A DNA stretch of 64,000 nucleotides from Hyphomonadaceae bacterium (GCA_022844345.1 JALHLU010000002.1:1-64000), one strand, 5' to 3'. Shown: positions 25,822-35,162, numbered from the stretch's first letter. Made by a program: numbers and translations. The notes: a model not told the origin generated them from the letters alone.

Positions 25822-26358
25822 TCAGCCCGCGAGTTCTTCAACCTTGCACGGGACGACGGTGAGGCCCGGGGGCAGTTTCGTGGCGGCGTCTCCGCAGGCG
25901 GTGTTGAGCTGGTTCTGCGTTAGATCGAGCGCTGTTGAGAAATCCGCGCCGGAGAGGTTGGCGTTGGAGAGCTTCGCATTGGCAAAGCGCGAGCGCGCGA
26001 ACCAGCCTCCGACAAGGACGGCGTCCTGGAAATTGACGTTCGAGAAATCTGCATCTTCGGCGCGAATGCCGAAGGCGTTGACGATGGACATGTCAGCGCC
26101 GGTGAACTTGGTCTGGTCGAAGGTGGAGAGGCTGAGGTCGGCCTGGCGGATGCGGGCGCCGGAAAGGTCCCGGCCGGTCAGCTCTTGATAGGACAGGTCG
26201 ACCTGGAAAATGTCGCAGCCAGCGCAGGCCGTCTCGCCTTCAATGAGGCGTTGGGCGGTAGCCTGGCGGGAAATCGCATTCTGTTCCGGTGTCTGCGCAA
26301 ATGCCGTGAGGCTCATCGCGCCGATGGCGGCAACAGCGATCAGAATGCGAGCGAACAT
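25822..26358 (-). CDS. exported pentapeptide-repeat protein
   Basis: A 178-residue protein with a signal peptide (MFARILIAVAAIGAMSLTAF, cleaved near AFAQ). The central part contains pentapeptide-like repeats of the A(D/N)LxX type: LTGRDLSGARIRQADLS, then FTGADMS, DADFSNVNF and KLSNANLSGADFS. These form right-handed square beta-helices. Four Cys (ACAGC, TACGD, VVPCK) may form disulphides in the periplasm. The ATG directly abuts the stop codon of a 21-codon upstream frame that encodes a near-copy of this signal peptide. The role is unknown. Confidence 0.8.
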   Translation of the reverse strand: MFARILIAVAAIGAMSLTAFAQTPEQNAISRQATAQRLIEGETACAGCDIFQVDLSYQELTGRDLSGARIRQADLSLSTFDQTKFTGADMSIVNAFGIRAEDADFSNVNFQDAVLVGGWFARSRFANAKLSNANLSGADFSTALDLTQNQLNTACGDAATKLPPGLTVVPCKVEELAG

Positions 26359-26424
26359 TTATGCCAATGCAGACAAGCTCATCAGGCCAATAGCGACCAC
26401 GGCGATGAAGATACGCTGTGCCAT
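26359..26424 (-). CDS. 21-residue stand-alone signal peptide ORF (duplicated leader)
   Basis: ATG 26424 to TAA 26359, encoding MAQRIFIAVVAIGLMSLSAL plus a final Ala. It matches the signal peptide of the next gene (MFARILIAVAAIGAMSLTAF) at most positions. Its stop codon is followed with no gap by the ATG of that gene. A tandem duplication of the 5' end with an acquired stop is the simplest origin. It could be a remnant, or a translated leader that couples expression of the pentapeptide-repeat protein. The 272 bases upstream (26425-26696) hold nothing I can identify. Confidence 0.5.
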   Translation of the reverse strand: MAQRIFIAVVAIGLMSLSALA

Positions 26425-26696
26425 TCAAGTCCCGTTCCATGTCTCTTGCGGGTCTTTAGTCCCCCGCGGCCTCAGCAACGTGTGCGCCAAGGAAAGGTTC
26501 AATCGCGGCGGATTGCGGGCGGCAATCTGTGCAACTGAGGATCGTCGGATTATACGAATGTAAGGATTGCGAAATCCCGTTACTGAATTCCAAACGCGGA
26601 TGCGTCGGGATCAGGCGGGGCGAAATAATACAAGTCGGGCGGTTAGCCAACTGGGCAAAAACTGCCGATATGCGGAATGCTGTCAGTAGCTCCGCG

Positions 26697-29099
26697 TCAG
26701 GCGGTCTGAACCGTTGCGCCGCAGGCTTCGCACAGGGCGACGCCGTCGTCTGGCCGCAGGGTGAAGTGGCCGCAGGCGGGGCAGGCGTCGGAGAGGTAGT
26801 CGGCGCCGCGCTGGGGCGTGATGGGTGGGCCTTCGGCTTCCTCGAGGCGCTCGGCGACGCGACGGGCGGTGAACGGGACGATGTTGTCCGGCAGCACGCC
26901 ACGGCTGAAGCCCTTGGAGATGAGCTGCTCGGGTCGCATGGGCTGGACGGGCGCGGTCGGCTCCTCGCCTTCCCGTGCGCCTCCTCCCAGGCCGTCATGG
27001 CTGACGTTTTCGACTTCGGCGAGATCGTCGCGGCCGAGATAGGACACGGCGAGTTCGCGGAAGATGTAGTCGAGTATGGATGTCGCCTTGCGGATTGAAT
27101 CGTTGCCGGTGACTTCGCCTGCGGGCTCGAAGCGGGTGAAGATGAAGGCGTCGACGAACTCTTCCAGCGGCACGCCATATTGCAGGCCGATCGAAATCGC
27201 GATGGCGAAATTGTTCATCAGCGAGCGGAAGGCGGCGCCTTCCTTGTGCATGTCGATGAAGATCTCGCCGAGTTCGCCGTCGTCGAATTCGCCGGTGTGC
27301 AGGTAGACCTTGTGGCCGCCGACGCTGGCTTTCTGGATATAGCCCTTGCGGCGATCGGGAAGGCGGCGCCGTTCGGCGAAGACGATTTCTTCTGGCGGCT
27401 CTGCGGCGGCAGGCGGCGGCGTGAAGCGTTCGAAGCTGTGGGCCTGCATCTCGTTGGCCAGCGGTGCGCGGGCGCGGCGGCGGGCGTCGGCGATGCGCTG
27501 CTGCAGTTCGGCGTCGACGGCTGGGCGGCCAGGTTCAATGCGGACGCCGAGGCCGGCGGCCATGGCGGCGCGCGTCGAGGCGTGGACAACCATGCGGGTG
27601 GCGTCTCCCTGGTCGCCGGGGGCGACGGTGACGACCGGAGGGCGGGCCAGCATGGGCGCGATGGCCCGGGCGAGGCGGACGCGAGCCTCGGGCGTGACGC
27701 CGTCGGCGCGGGCGAGGATGCGGGCGAGCGGGGATTTGGGATTGGAGACCGGGCGGCGGCGGCCCTGCACGGCGACGCGCGCCTCGTCCACTTCGCGGGC
27801 CGAGATGCCGAGAGCGCGCAGGAGGGCTTCGCCATCTGTGTCGTAGGCTTCCGGATCCAGGCCCAGGCGCTTGCGGATCACGTCGTCACCGACGACCCAG
27901 CGGGAGAAGGCAGCGGCGAGGCTAAGGCCCTCGCGCAGAGCCTGTTCGACGCGATCGAGCGCTTCTTCAGGCATGCCGCGGGATTCAAGGCGGTGGCGTT
28001 CAATGCCGTCGATCTGGTCGAGTGTGCGGGCGCCGAGGATACGGAGACGGACATCTTCCGCCTCGGTCTTGCTGGCGACGGCGCCGAGAGCGGCGTTGAC
28101 GCATTCGGAGAGTTGCGGGGTCTGCTCGTCCTCGTGGGCTAGGAGGAGGTCGACCGGGTCCGTGCCGCTGCTTTCGGCAGCGAGCCAGCGGATGGCGGCT
28201 GGCAGGGTATGCTCAGCGGCGATAGCGCCGGCGGCCTGGTGGGCGATAGTGCAGAGGTCGGCCGCCGCTTTGGCGCCGTCCTCGCTATCGTAGGCGAGAC
28301 CAAGCGACATGATGGCGGCGGCAAGGCCCGCAAGCTGGACGACGCAATCTGGCGAGACGGTGCGCAGCGCGGCCAGATCAGCGCGCAGGAGGTCGCGGTC
28401 GTGAGCGGCGGCGTAGCGGGCGAGATTGATGGCGGCGCAGGGGGTGTTGGGCTCGGCCAAGGGGGTGCCGAGAGAAACCTGGACGCCAAGGCGCGTGCGG
28501 CTGACACGCTCGATGGCGGTGGCGACTTCATTGGGCTCGATGCCGGTCCAGGTGGGGATGCTGTAGGCTTGTCGGCCTGGCTCGCGCGCGCCGGTGGCCT
28601 GGCGGCGGAGCGTGATGGCGGCGGCGCGCGGGCCGCCGGGGGTGCACAGGGCGATCTCGACCAGTTCGGCGTCGGCGCCGGCGCGGAAGGCGTCGATCAG
28701 GGCGGAGGTGGTGGGGCGGCCCTGCTCGTCGGTTTCGATGGTGAGGGCTTCCAGCGCATCGGCGACAGCCACGAACGCCTGTGTGGCGACAGCGCGGGCC
28801 GAGGCGAGGGCGGCGGCGTCGCTGATGGCGGGGAGAAGCTGGGCGGGGTCCAGGGCGGCGGCCTGGACAGGCAGGAGCGCGGCGGCGGGGGCGAGCGGGG
28901 TTATGCGGCGGGCGCGGATGGCCTCGCAGAGCGTTTCGGCGGCTTCGGATTCTCCGCCAAGGACCCGCAGGGCGGCGAGGTGGGCGTTGATCAGCCGCGC
29001 GGGCGGCGCATCGCCATCGGGATGGGCCAGCAGGGCGGCGCCTGTTTCCAGCGCCTTGGCCAGGTGGCGGCTGGTCGACCTGGTTCTGGTTTCGGCCAT
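26697..29099 (-). CDS. NrdJ-like protein lacking the catalytic core (TSCPD-type C-terminus)
   Basis: An 800-residue protein whose C-terminal part is strikingly like the end of B12-dependent class II ribonucleotide reductase NrdJ. Examples are [20 protein letters not shown] (about residues 582-601), [20 protein letters not shown] and [20 protein letters not shown], then a zinc ribbon CPACGHF...CEACG (about 773-796). Earlier blocks, [11 protein letters not shown] (about 265) and [14 protein letters not shown] (about 375-388), also match NrdJ in the same order. The radical-site Cys and the N-x-C-x-E active-site loop are not found, and the protein is some 400 residues shorter than alphaproteobacterial NrdJ (about 1200). 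It is probably a degenerate, non-catalytic paralogue. ATG 29099 follows GGAGG. Confidence 0.8.
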   Translation of the reverse strand: MAETRTRSTSRHLAKALETGAALLAHPDGDAPPARLINAHLAALRVLGGESEAAETLCEAIRARRITPLAPAAALLPVQAAALDPAQLLPAISDAAALASARAVATQAFVAVADALEALTIETDEQGRPTTSALIDAFRAGADAELVEIALCTPGGPRAAAITLRRQATGAREPGRQAYSIPTWTGIEPNEVATAIERVSRTRLGVQVSLGTPLAEPNTPCAAINLARYAAAHDRDLLRADLAALRTVSPDCVVQLAGLAAAIMSLGLAYDSEDGAKAAADLCTIAHQAAGAIAAEHTLPAAIRWLAAESSGTDPVDLLLAHEDEQTPQLSECVNAALGAVASKTEAEDVRLRILGARTLDQIDGIERHRLESRGMPEEALDRVEQALREGLSLAAAFSRWVVGDDVIRKRLGLDPEAYDTDGEALLRALGISAREVDEARVAVQGRRRPVSNPKSPLARILARADGVTPEARVRLARAIAPMLARPPVVTVAPGDQGDATRMVVHASTRAAMAAGLGVRIEPGRPAVDAELQQRIADARRRARAPLANEMQAHSFERFTPPPAAAEPPEEIVFAERRRLPDRRKGYIQKASVGGHKVYLHTGEFDDGELGEIFIDMHKEGAAFRSLMNNFAIAISIGLQYGVPLEEFVDAFIFTRFEPAGEVTGNDSIRKATSILDYIFRELAVSYLGRDDLAEVENVSHDGLGGGAREGEEPTAPVQPMRPEQLISKGFSRGVLPDNIVPFTARRVAERLEEAEGPPITPQRGADYLSDACPACGHFTLRPDDGVALCEACGATVQTA

Positions 29100-29318
29100 A
29101 AAGGGCCTCCGGCTGGGTGGCTGTGAAACAACCATGCGATAGTCTCGAGTGGATTCGAGCACGAATCGGCCACATGATGATGTGGTTCGGCCTTGCCTGC
29201 ACACAGGAAATTGTCGCACAGCCAAGGCAGTCGCCGCGCTGGACCCATTTGTTCGCGGGCGCCATATTCGCGCCGCCGTATTGGTACCTATCTATCTGAA
29301 TTCCCAGCGGGGACCTTG

Positions 29319-29705
29319 ATGCTGAAGTCTATCTTCACCTGGTGGAACGGCGCCACGATTGGCGCGCGTTTCGACATCGGCCGCCGCGCCGCCTATGTCG
29401 GCAAGGACGATACGGGCAACAAATACTACGAAGAGAAGAAGCCCAGCCTGGAAGGCCGCAAGCGCCGCTATGTGATCTATCAGGGCTATGCCGAACCCTC
29501 GAAGGTTCCCTCGGACTGGCATGGCTGGTTGCACTACACCTTCGACAAGCCGCCGACGACAGACCCGCTGCCGACCAAGTCGTGGGAGATCGCCCACAAA
29601 CCCAACCTGACCGGAACGCCGGACGCCTATCGTCCGAAAGGCAGCCTTGCGGAAGGCGGTCAGCGGGCCAAGAGCACCGGCGACTATGAGGCCTGGAAGC
29701 CCTGA
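29319..29705 (+). CDS. NADH:ubiquinone oxidoreductase accessory subunit, NDUFA12 family
   Basis: A 128-residue protein matching the NDUFA12/B17.2 subunit of respiratory complex I. The features are an N-terminal FTWWNGATIGARF, VGKDDTGNKYYE, RRYVIYQGYAEPSKVPSDWHGWLHYTFD (in pieces) and a Pro-rich tail. The family is a hallmark of alphaproteobacteria and mitochondria. It sits on the matrix or cytoplasmic side of complex I. The ATG at 29319 is chosen because the conserved sequence starts at once; the upstream in-frame extension is not conserved-looking. The stop TGA shares one base with the ATG of mlaD, so the pair is coupled. Confidence 0.93.
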   Translation: MLKSIFTWWNGATIGARFDIGRRAAYVGKDDTGNKYYEEKKPSLEGRKRRYVIYQGYAEPSKVPSDWHGWLHYTFDKPPTTDPLPTKSWEIAHKPNLTGTPDAYRPKGSLAEGGQRAKSTGDYEAWKP

Positions 29706-30196
29706 TGCGCGAATCGCTGTTCGAGACCCTGGTTGGCCTGGCCGTCGTCATCGTGGCGGGGTTCTTTCTCGTTTATTCGCTGTCGCAGCGTTCGGACGCG
29801 GCGACGGGCGATTCTTACATGTTGCTGGCCAAGTTCCCGCGCGCGGATGCGATCTCGCCGGGCACGGATGTTCGGATTGCGGGTGTGAAGGTTGGCTCTG
29901 TTACCGATGTGAAGGTGAACCCCGAGACGCTGCGCGCCGAAGTGAAGATGACGGTGAGCCGCAATCTTCCGATGCCGCTGGATTCGACGGCGAAGATCCA
30001 GGCCGACGGCCTGCTGGGCGGCAACTATGTGTTCATCGAGCCGGGCGGCGATCCGGAGAACATGCCGATGGATGGTTCGGGCGTATTTGAATACACGAGC
30101 GGCAGCGTGGATATCCTGCGCCTGCTGATCGATGCGGTAAGTGCTGCGGGCGGCGGGGGCGGCAGCGGCGAGACCGCCGGAGAGACGACGCCATGA
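29705..30196 (+). CDS. mlaD: MlaD-like phospholipid-transport protein (MCE domain)
   Basis: A 163-residue protein with one N-terminal membrane anchor (TLVGLAVVIVAGFFLVYSL) and a single MCE domain (about residues 38-110). The domain shows LLAKFPRADAISPGTDVRIAGVKVG and a pore-loop region DGLLGGNYVFIEPG. Such proteins form hexamers in the periplasm that pass phospholipids between the inner-membrane MlaFE transporter and the outer membrane. Gly/Thr-rich low complexity follows at the end. The start shares one base with the stop of the NDUFA12 gene, and the stop overlaps the start of the DUF2155 gene by four bases. The order is the usual one in alphaproteobacteria. Confidence 0.92.
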   Translation: MRESLFETLVGLAVVIVAGFFLVYSLSQRSDAATGDSYMLLAKFPRADAISPGTDVRIAGVKVGSVTDVKVNPETLRAEVKMTVSRNLPMPLDSTAKIQADGLLGGNYVFIEPGGDPENMPMDGSGVFEYTSGSVDILRLLIDAVSAAGGGGGSGETAGETTP

Positions 30197-30657
30197 TGAT
30201 CCGTGGACTTGTTGCTGGCTGTGCGGCCGTGATGCTGGGGCTTGGGCCCACGGCAGTGGCGCAGGACACGACGCCAGCGCCGTCGATGCAGTCGTTCTCC
30301 GCCGTGAAGCTGCGGGCGCTGGACAAGATCACGGGTAATTCGCGCGACCTGAGCGCCAAGGTGGGCGACTCGCTGACCTTCGGGCGTTTGCGCGTCACTG
30401 TTCGGGCCTGCTATCAGGCCGACCCGCGCGAGACGCCAGAGTCCGCCGCGTTTGTTGAAATCCGTTCGACAACGCCTGCCGACAAGCAACCCGTCGCCGA
30501 CAAGCCGACCAACACATCGCGCATGAACAAGGGCCCGCAACCGATCGGGCCGGATGGGCTGCTGTTTTCTGGATGGATGTATGCGTCGAGCCCGGGTCTC
30601 AACGCCCTGGAGCACCCGACCTACGACGTCTGGGTGATCAGCTGCAGCGCTTCCTGA
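30193..30657 (+). CDS. exported DUF2155 protein
   Basis: A 154-residue protein with a signal peptide (MMIRGLVAGCAAVMLGLG, cleaved near AVAQ). It has the DUF2155 pattern: VKLRALDKITGNSRDLSAKV, then FGRLRVTVRACYQADP, PPE-like acidic segments and LFSGWMYASSPGLNALEHPTYDVWV. Two Cys are present (ACYQ, ISCSAS). Its function is unknown; its constant position between mlaD and aat suggests an envelope role. It starts with a four-base overlap with mlaD. Its last 37 bases overlap the 3' end of aat on the other strand. Confidence 0.9.
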   Translation: MMIRGLVAGCAAVMLGLGPTAVAQDTTPAPSMQSFSAVKLRALDKITGNSRDLSAKVGDSLTFGRLRVTVRACYQADPRETPESAAFVEIRSTTPADKQPVADKPTNTSRMNKGPQPIGPDGLLFSGWMYASSPGLNALEHPTYDVWVISCSAS

Positions 30658-31268
30658 CCTGAGACCGGTTCCGCCGGGAAGGTCGCATCGACCAGCATTG
30701 CGGCGCGCAGGCGGACGTGGAAGTCCTCCCGCGCCATTTCCTCGACACCGAATGTCTGCAGGTGCGCGGTCACGAACTGGGTATCGAGCAGGACAAAGCC
30801 GCCGCGCCGCAGCAGCGCCACGAGGTGGACCAGCGCGACCTTGGAGGCGTCGGTCTCGCGCGAGAACATGCTCTCGCCGAAGAATGCGCCATTGAGGCTG
30901 ACGCCGTAGAGGCCGCCGACGAGCTGGCCGTCGCGCCAGGCCTCGACGCTGTGCGCGTGGCGGAGGCGATGGAGCGAGCTGTAGAGATTGAGGATCGGGG
31001 AGTTGATCCAGGTGTTGGGCCGGTCGGGCGCAGCCTCGGCGCAGAGTTGCATGACGCGCGAGAAGGCGGTGTTTATGCGTATCTCGAACACGTCCTGGCG
31101 GATGGTCTTGCGCAGGCTGCGCGAGACGTGGAGCCGGTCGAGCGGCAGGACGCCGCGCAGGTCGGGGTCGACGAGGAACAGGCGCGGATCGTCGTGTGCA
31201 TCCGCCATGGGGAAGACCCCGCGGCGGTAGCAGTCGAGCAGTTCAGCAGGGCCGAAAACGCGGGACAT
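30621..31268 (-). CDS. aat: leucyl/phenylalanyl-tRNA--protein transferase
   Basis: A 215-residue enzyme that adds Leu or Phe from aminoacyl-tRNA to proteins with N-terminal Arg or Lys, marking them for ClpAP (the bacterial N-degron pathway). Conserved stretches are LLDCYRRGVFPMAD near the start, HSVEAWRDGQLVGGLYGVSL and FGESMFSRETDASKVALVHL, all typical of Aat. The end, LDTQFVTAHLQTFGVEEM, is also diagnostic. ATG 31268 is chosen by homology to the family start; upstream codons to 31361 are not typical. It is convergent and overlapping with the DUF2155 gene. Confidence 0.95.
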   Translation of the reverse strand: MSRVFGPAELLDCYRRGVFPMADAHDDPRLFLVDPDLRGVLPLDRLHVSRSLRKTIRQDVFEIRINTAFSRVMQLCAEAAPDRPNTWINSPILNLYSSLHRLRHAHSVEAWRDGQLVGGLYGVSLNGAFFGESMFSRETDASKVALVHLVALLRRGGFVLLDTQFVTAHLQTFGVEEMAREDFHVRLRAAMLVDATFPAEPVSGQEALQLITQTS

Positions 31269-31321
31269 GCCCCGATTGTTGCGGCATGCGGACGGAGTGG
31301 CAAGCCGGACGTTCAGCTGCC

Positions 31322-32062
31322 TCAGTGGGCCGGCGGAGCCGGGGGCGCGCCGGCGAGGCACGCGTTCGCTTCAGAGGCGATCTGTTCTGCCGGGGTGTCG
31401 TCGAACACGGCGACGCTGCTGGCGAAGAACTGGGCCAGTTCGTCCGGGGTCATGGCGGGTTCGGCCATGGCGCGATAACCGGCGAAAGCGGCATCGTACG
31501 CCGCAGTGTCACCGGGCGGCGTGGCTTTCGAGAGCGCGTCGGCGTGTAGGCGCAGCATGGCCATGCACTGCATGACGCCACCCTCGGGCTCGGGGGTGAT
31601 TTCATTGGACAGCATGTCGTCTGCAATCAGGCGGAGGTCGAAGCCTTCGGTGAAGATGTTGTCGACCTGCCAGGCGCCATCGACCTGGATGAGGTCCCAG
31701 AACATGTCCTTCTGCTCATTGCCGAAGAGGGTGAAGGTGGCTTCCACGAAGGTGTGCCCGTCTCGCGGGGCGAGGCTGGGATCTGTAGGCGTCGTGACCT
31801 TGAGGTTCGAGAAGCCAGTGCAGTCCTGGCAGTTGCCGGCGACTTCGAAGTCGAACACGCGTTCTTCGGCGCGCGTCTCGAGCTCCTGGATCTTGAGAGC
31901 AAGGTCCATCGTCAGGGGCAGGTCGGCGAGGTTCGTGCCGGTTGCGCCCTTGGAGTCGACGAGCGGTTTGTAGATGGCAGTGACGGCTGCCTCGGGGCCG
32001 GTGGCCTGCGGCGTACAGGCGGAGAGGACGAGCACGGCGAGTGCAGCGCTGGTGCGGATCAT
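31322..32062 (-). CDS. hypothetical lipoprotein
   Basis: A 246-residue protein with a lipoprotein signal (MIRTSAALAVLVLSACTPQA, lipobox LSAC). The mature sequence is acidic, with a CQDC pair in VAGNCQDCTGF (about residue 80) and further Cys in GVMQCMAML and EANACLAG. A strand-rich middle (HTFVEATFTLFGNEQKDMFW, VDGAWQVDNIF) looks like an NTF2/DUF3828-type domain, but I hold that loosely. It lies between aat and accC on the same strand. The function is unknown, and the location should be the outer or inner membrane facing the periplasm. Confidence 0.7.
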   Translation of the reverse strand: MIRTSAALAVLVLSACTPQATGPEAAVTAIYKPLVDSKGATGTNLADLPLTMDLALKIQELETRAEERVFDFEVAGNCQDCTGFSNLKVTTPTDPSLAPRDGHTFVEATFTLFGNEQKDMFWDLIQVDGAWQVDNIFTEGFDLRLIADDMLSNEITPEPEGGVMQCMAMLRLHADALSKATPPGDTAAYDAAFAGYRAMAEPAMTPDELAQFFASSVAVFDDTPAEQIASEANACLAGAPPAPPAH

Positions 32063-32159
32063 GATGTAGCCCGATGTATTGTAGCGGATTGAGCCAATAT
32101 GGGCGCGGTACGCCTGATGTGAGGCGCTGGTGCTGTGCGTGGGGCGGCGGTTGGCGGCC

Positions 32160-33503
32160 CTATTTCTTCATTCCCAGGAATTTTTCCAGCCAGTGGATGT
32201 CGTACTCACCCTTGGCGACATCCTCGTTGGCGGCAAGGCGGCGATGCAGCGGCAGCGTGGTTTCGACACCGGCGACGACCGTCTCATCGAGCGCGCGGCG
32301 CAGGCGGGCGAGCGCTTCCTTGCGGGTGGGGGCGTGCACGATCAGCTTGCCGATGAGGCTGTCGTAGTGAGGGGGCACGCGATAGCCGGCGTAGGCGGCG
32401 CTATCGAGACGGACGCCGAGGCCGCCGGGAGCGTGGAAATCGGAGATCAGGCCGGGAGACGGCGCGAAGGTTTCCGGGTTCTCGGCATTGATGCGGCACT
32501 CGATGGCGTGACCGTGAAAGATGACGTCCTTCTGCGTCAGCGAGAGCTTCTCGCCGGCCGCGATGCGGATCTGCTCCTGCACGAGATCAACATCGGTGAT
32601 CATCTCGGTGACGGGGTGTTCGACCTGCAGGCGCGTGTTCATCTCGATGAAGTAGAACTCGCCATTCTCGTAGAGGAATTCGATCGTGCCGACGCCGAGA
32701 TAGCCGAGCTTCTTGATGGCGGTGGTGACCGTCTTGCCGATGGCGGCGCGGGCCGCATCGTTGATGACGGGCGAGGGAGCTTCCTCGAACACTTTCTGAT
32801 GGCGGCGCTGCAGCGAGCAGTCGCGTTCGCCCAGATGGATGACGTTGCCATGGCTGTCGGCGACGACCTGGATCTCGATGTGGCGCGGCTTCTGGAGATA
32901 CTTCTCCATGTAGACGGCGTCGTTGCCGAAAGCGGTCTTCGCTTCTGTGCGCGCGGACATGAAGGCGAGTTCAAGGTCGTCCGGCGTAAGGGCAACCTTC
33001 ATGCCGCGTCCGCCGCCTCCGGCGGTGGCTTTGATGAGGACGGGATAGCCGATGCGCTCGGCGTTCGCCTTCGCGCTTTCCAGGCCGGGCACTTCACCAT
33101 CGGAGCCGGGGACCACTGGCACGCCGGCGGTCTGGATCGCATCCTTGGCCGTGATCTTGTCGCCCATCATCCGGATATGTTCGGGGCGCGGGCCGATGAA
33201 GGTGATGCCGGACTTCTCGACGATCTCGGCGAATTTGGCGTTCTCAGAGAGAAAGCCGTAGCCGGGGTGGATCGCCTGCGCGCCGGTGATCTTGGCGGCG
33301 GTGATGATTGCGGGGATGTTGAGATAGGACTTGGTGGCGGAGGCCGGGCCCACGCAGACGCTTTCATCCGCGAGGCGGACGTGCATGGCGTTGCGATCGG
33401 CCTCGGAGTGGATGGCCACCGTGGAGATGCCCATCTCCTTGCACGCGCGGTGTACGCGGAGGGCGATCTCTCCGCGGTTCGCTATGAGGATTTTCTCGAA
33501 CAT
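32160..33503 (-). CDS. accC: acetyl-CoA carboxylase, biotin carboxylase subunit
   Basis: A 447-residue ATP-grasp enzyme that carboxylates biotin on AccB, the first step of fatty-acid synthesis. The N-terminus [17 protein letters not shown] is diagnostic. The Gly-rich ATP loop is [13 protein letters not shown] (about residue 160), and catalytic-site text follows: [26 protein letters not shown], and [16 protein letters not shown] with RINAEN. It is directly downstream of accB, with 7 bases between, in the usual aroQ-accB-accC order. It should be cytoplasmic and essential. Confidence 0.97.
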   Translation of the reverse strand: MFEKILIANRGEIALRVHRACKEMGISTVAIHSEADRNAMHVRLADESVCVGPASATKSYLNIPAIITAAKITGAQAIHPGYGFLSENAKFAEIVEKSGITFIGPRPEHIRMMGDKITAKDAIQTAGVPVVPGSDGEVPGLESAKANAERIGYPVLIKATAGGGGRGMKVALTPDDLELAFMSARTEAKTAFGNDAVYMEKYLQKPRHIEIQVVADSHGNVIHLGERDCSLQRRHQKVFEEAPSPVINDAARAAIGKTVTTAIKKLGYLGVGTIEFLYENGEFYFIEMNTRLQVEHPVTEMITDVDLVQEQIRIAAGEKLSLTQKDVIFHGHAIECRINAENPETFAPSPGLISDFHAPGGLGVRLDSAAYAGYRVPPHYDSLIGKLIVHAPTRKEALARLRRALDETVVAGVETTLPLHRRLAANEDVAKGEYDIHWLEKFLGMKK

Positions 33504-33510
33504 CGGTTCG

Positions 33511-33999
33511 CTACTCGATGACGACGAGGGGTTCGCCGAATTCGACCGGCTGCTGGTTGTCGATCAGGATCTGCGTGACCTTGCCAGCGCGCGGGGCGGT
33601 AACGGGATTGAAGGTCTTCATCGCCTCGATCAGCAGGAGCGTGGCGCCGGCGGCGACCGTGTCTCCGACCGTCACGAACTTCTTCGCGCCTTCCTCAGCC
33701 TGGAGATAGACAGTGCCGACCATCGGCGACTTCACGGCGCCGGGATGATCGCGCAGGGAGGCAACAGCGACCGGGGCAGGGGCAGCGACGGGCGCGGCGG
33801 CGGCGGGAGAAACGGCGGTGGGCGCTGGCGCTGGCGCGTAGGAAACCTGTGCCGCGGCGACGGGCTTCACGACCTTGATGCGCGTGCCGCCTTGCTCGAT
33901 CTCGATCTCGCCGAGATCAGCTTCACGCAGGATGGCGGCGAGTTCCCGGATGAGACCGGTGTCGAACCTGCCATTCTTCTCGGAAGGCTTTTCGGCCAT
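33511..33999 (-). CDS. accB: acetyl-CoA carboxylase, biotin carboxyl carrier protein
   Basis: A 162-residue carrier. The N-terminal segment ([20 protein letters not shown]) is followed by an Ala/Pro-rich linker (about residues 50-85). A biotinyl domain has the biotin site EAMKTFNPV, where Lys at about 127 is biotinylated, and the protruding thumb [13 protein letters not shown]. It carries carboxybiotin from AccC to the carboxyltransferase, whose genes are not in this window. It lies 5 bases after aroQ and 7 before accC, so one operon is likely. Confidence 0.96.
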   Translation of the reverse strand: MAEKPSEKNGRFDTGLIRELAAILREADLGEIEIEQGGTRIKVVKPVAAAQVSYAPAPAPTAVSPAAAAPVAAPAPVAVASLRDHPGAVKSPMVGTVYLQAEEGAKKFVTVGDTVAAGATLLLIEAMKTFNPVTAPRAGKVTQILIDNQQPVEFGEPLVVIE

Positions 34000-34004
34000 G
34001 GGCG

Positions 34005-34454
34005 TCAGACTCTCTTTTTTTCAGCAAGGGCGACCGCCGCCTCGATGGCGAGGCGATAGCCCAGGGGACCAAAGCCGGCGATGACGCCGGAGGCGGCAGG
34101 CGACACCAGGCTTTTGTGCCTGAAGTCTTCCCGATTCCCGGGATTGCTGAGATGCACTTCCACGACGGGAATGGTCAACACCTTGAGAGCGTCGTGGAGC
34201 GCGACCGAGGTGTGTGTATAGCCGCCCGCGTTTATGACCACGGCGGCGGCCTGTCTACGTGCTTGCTGAACCCAATCCACAAGCTCGCCTTCGTGGTTTG
34301 ACTGGCGGAATTCCACCCTAGCGCCCAGTTGGGCGGCCGTATCCTGCGACAGACCTTCAAGGTCGGCTAGGGTGGCGGTCCCGTAGATGGCCGGTTCGCG
34401 CTCACCCAGCAGGTTGAGGTTGGGGCCGTTCAGGACGTAGATGACAAGGCTCAT
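34005..34454 (-). CDS. aroQ: 3-dehydroquinate dehydratase, type II
   Basis: A 149-residue enzyme of the shikimate pathway that dehydrates 3-dehydroquinate to 3-dehydroshikimate. Type II signatures are present: [19 protein letters not shown] at the N-terminus (catalytic Arg and Tyr), [33 protein letters not shown], and [19 protein letters not shown] (His 101-type residue and Arg). The enzyme forms a dodecamer. It is first in the operon with accB and accC, a common arrangement in proteobacteria, and is divergent from thiS. Confidence 0.96.
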   Translation of the reverse strand: MSLVIYVLNGPNLNLLGEREPAIYGTATLADLEGLSQDTAAQLGARVEFRQSNHEGELVDWVQQARRQAAAVVINAGGYTHTSVALHDALKVLTIPVVEVHLSNPGNREDFRHKSLVSPAASGVIAGFGPLGYRLAIEAAVALAEKKRV

Positions 34455-34572
34455 GAAAGACGCCTAGATGAGATCGGTTCGCAACGCGAGCCCCCACGCG
34501 CGGCGAGGAATGAATAGGCGAATCCCGAGCGGGATCAAATGCCTCAGACGATGAATTACCCGGGATTGGCCG

Positions 34573-34773
34573 ATGAAGCTTTTTCTGAACGGAGAACCGG
34601 CCGAAACGCCCGAAGGGGCGACGGTTGCGGCGTTCCTGGACCAGCTGGGCCTGCCGCAGAAGGGCGTGGCCGTGGAGCGCAACCGGGAGATCGTTCCGAA
34701 GTCGGCCTATGGGGACACTCGTCTGGCCGAAGGGGACCGGATCGAGATCGTGCAATTTGTGGGGGGTGGGTGA
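34573..34773 (+). CDS. thiS: sulfur carrier protein ThiS
   Basis: A 66-residue ubiquitin-fold protein ending in the required Gly-Gly tail (IEIVQFVGGG). The terminal Gly is adenylated and then thiocarboxylated to donate sulfur to the thiazole of thiamine. The opening MKLFLNGEPAETPEGATVAA is typical. It should act with ThiG, encoded 420 bases further on. The stop overlaps the ATG of an unknown gene (TGATG). No thiamine-pyrophosphate riboswitch was seen in the 118 bases upstream. Confidence 0.92.
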   Translation: MKLFLNGEPAETPEGATVAAFLDQLGLPQKGVAVERNREIVPKSAYGDTRLAEGDRIEIVQFVGGG

Positions 34774-35162
34774 TGGGACACGAGGATGAACAGTGGTTCA
34801 AAGACATGCACTTTGTCGATGAACTCTATCAGGACTGGAGTAAGCGGACCCGGTCTGTCTCAAGTCCCTTGTCGCCTGATGAGTGGGTTGGATATCTCGC
34901 GATCGATTACCTGATCAGGATGGAGGCGGGATACTACGACAGTCTCGCCCAAGACGATGCGCCCGAACCTGGCCGGGAAACGTTAGAAGCGCTACGGGCG
35001 TTGGGTCTTGATCGATATGCGAATGACCTGCAGCGCGTGTACGCCAAACACGCGGACCCAGATGATCGGGAGGCGGCGCTGTCAGAGCTGTCGAGTGATT
35101 TCAATGGTCGCTTGGAGTTTGAATCAGCTGTCGTAAAGTATGTGCGCGAACGAGCGAGCTAA
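34773..35162 (+). CDS. hypothetical protein inserted between thiS and thiG
   Basis: A 129-residue acidic, helix-rich protein that starts with an ATG sharing a base with the thiS stop. Notable segments are [37 protein letters not shown] and [20 protein letters not shown]. The pattern loosely recalls DMP19/DUF4375 immunity-like proteins, but I am not confident. Its base composition appears less GC-rich than thiS and thiG. The tight overlap shows it is translated with thiS, but nothing ties it to thiamine chemistry. Confidence 0.55.
   Translation: MGHEDEQWFKDMHFVDELYQDWSKRTRSVSSPLSPDEWVGYLAIDYLIRMEAGYYDSLAQDDAPEPGRETLEALRALGLDRYANDLQRVYAKHADPDDREAALSELSSDFNGRLEFESAVVKYVRERAS

Noticed and set aside
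32130-33521. 463-codon open frame on the plus strand
   Set aside because: Antisense to accC; no known domain.
34455-34572. Possible thiamine-pyrophosphate riboswitch before thiS
   Set aside because: The conserved THI-box sequences are not present in the short upstream region.
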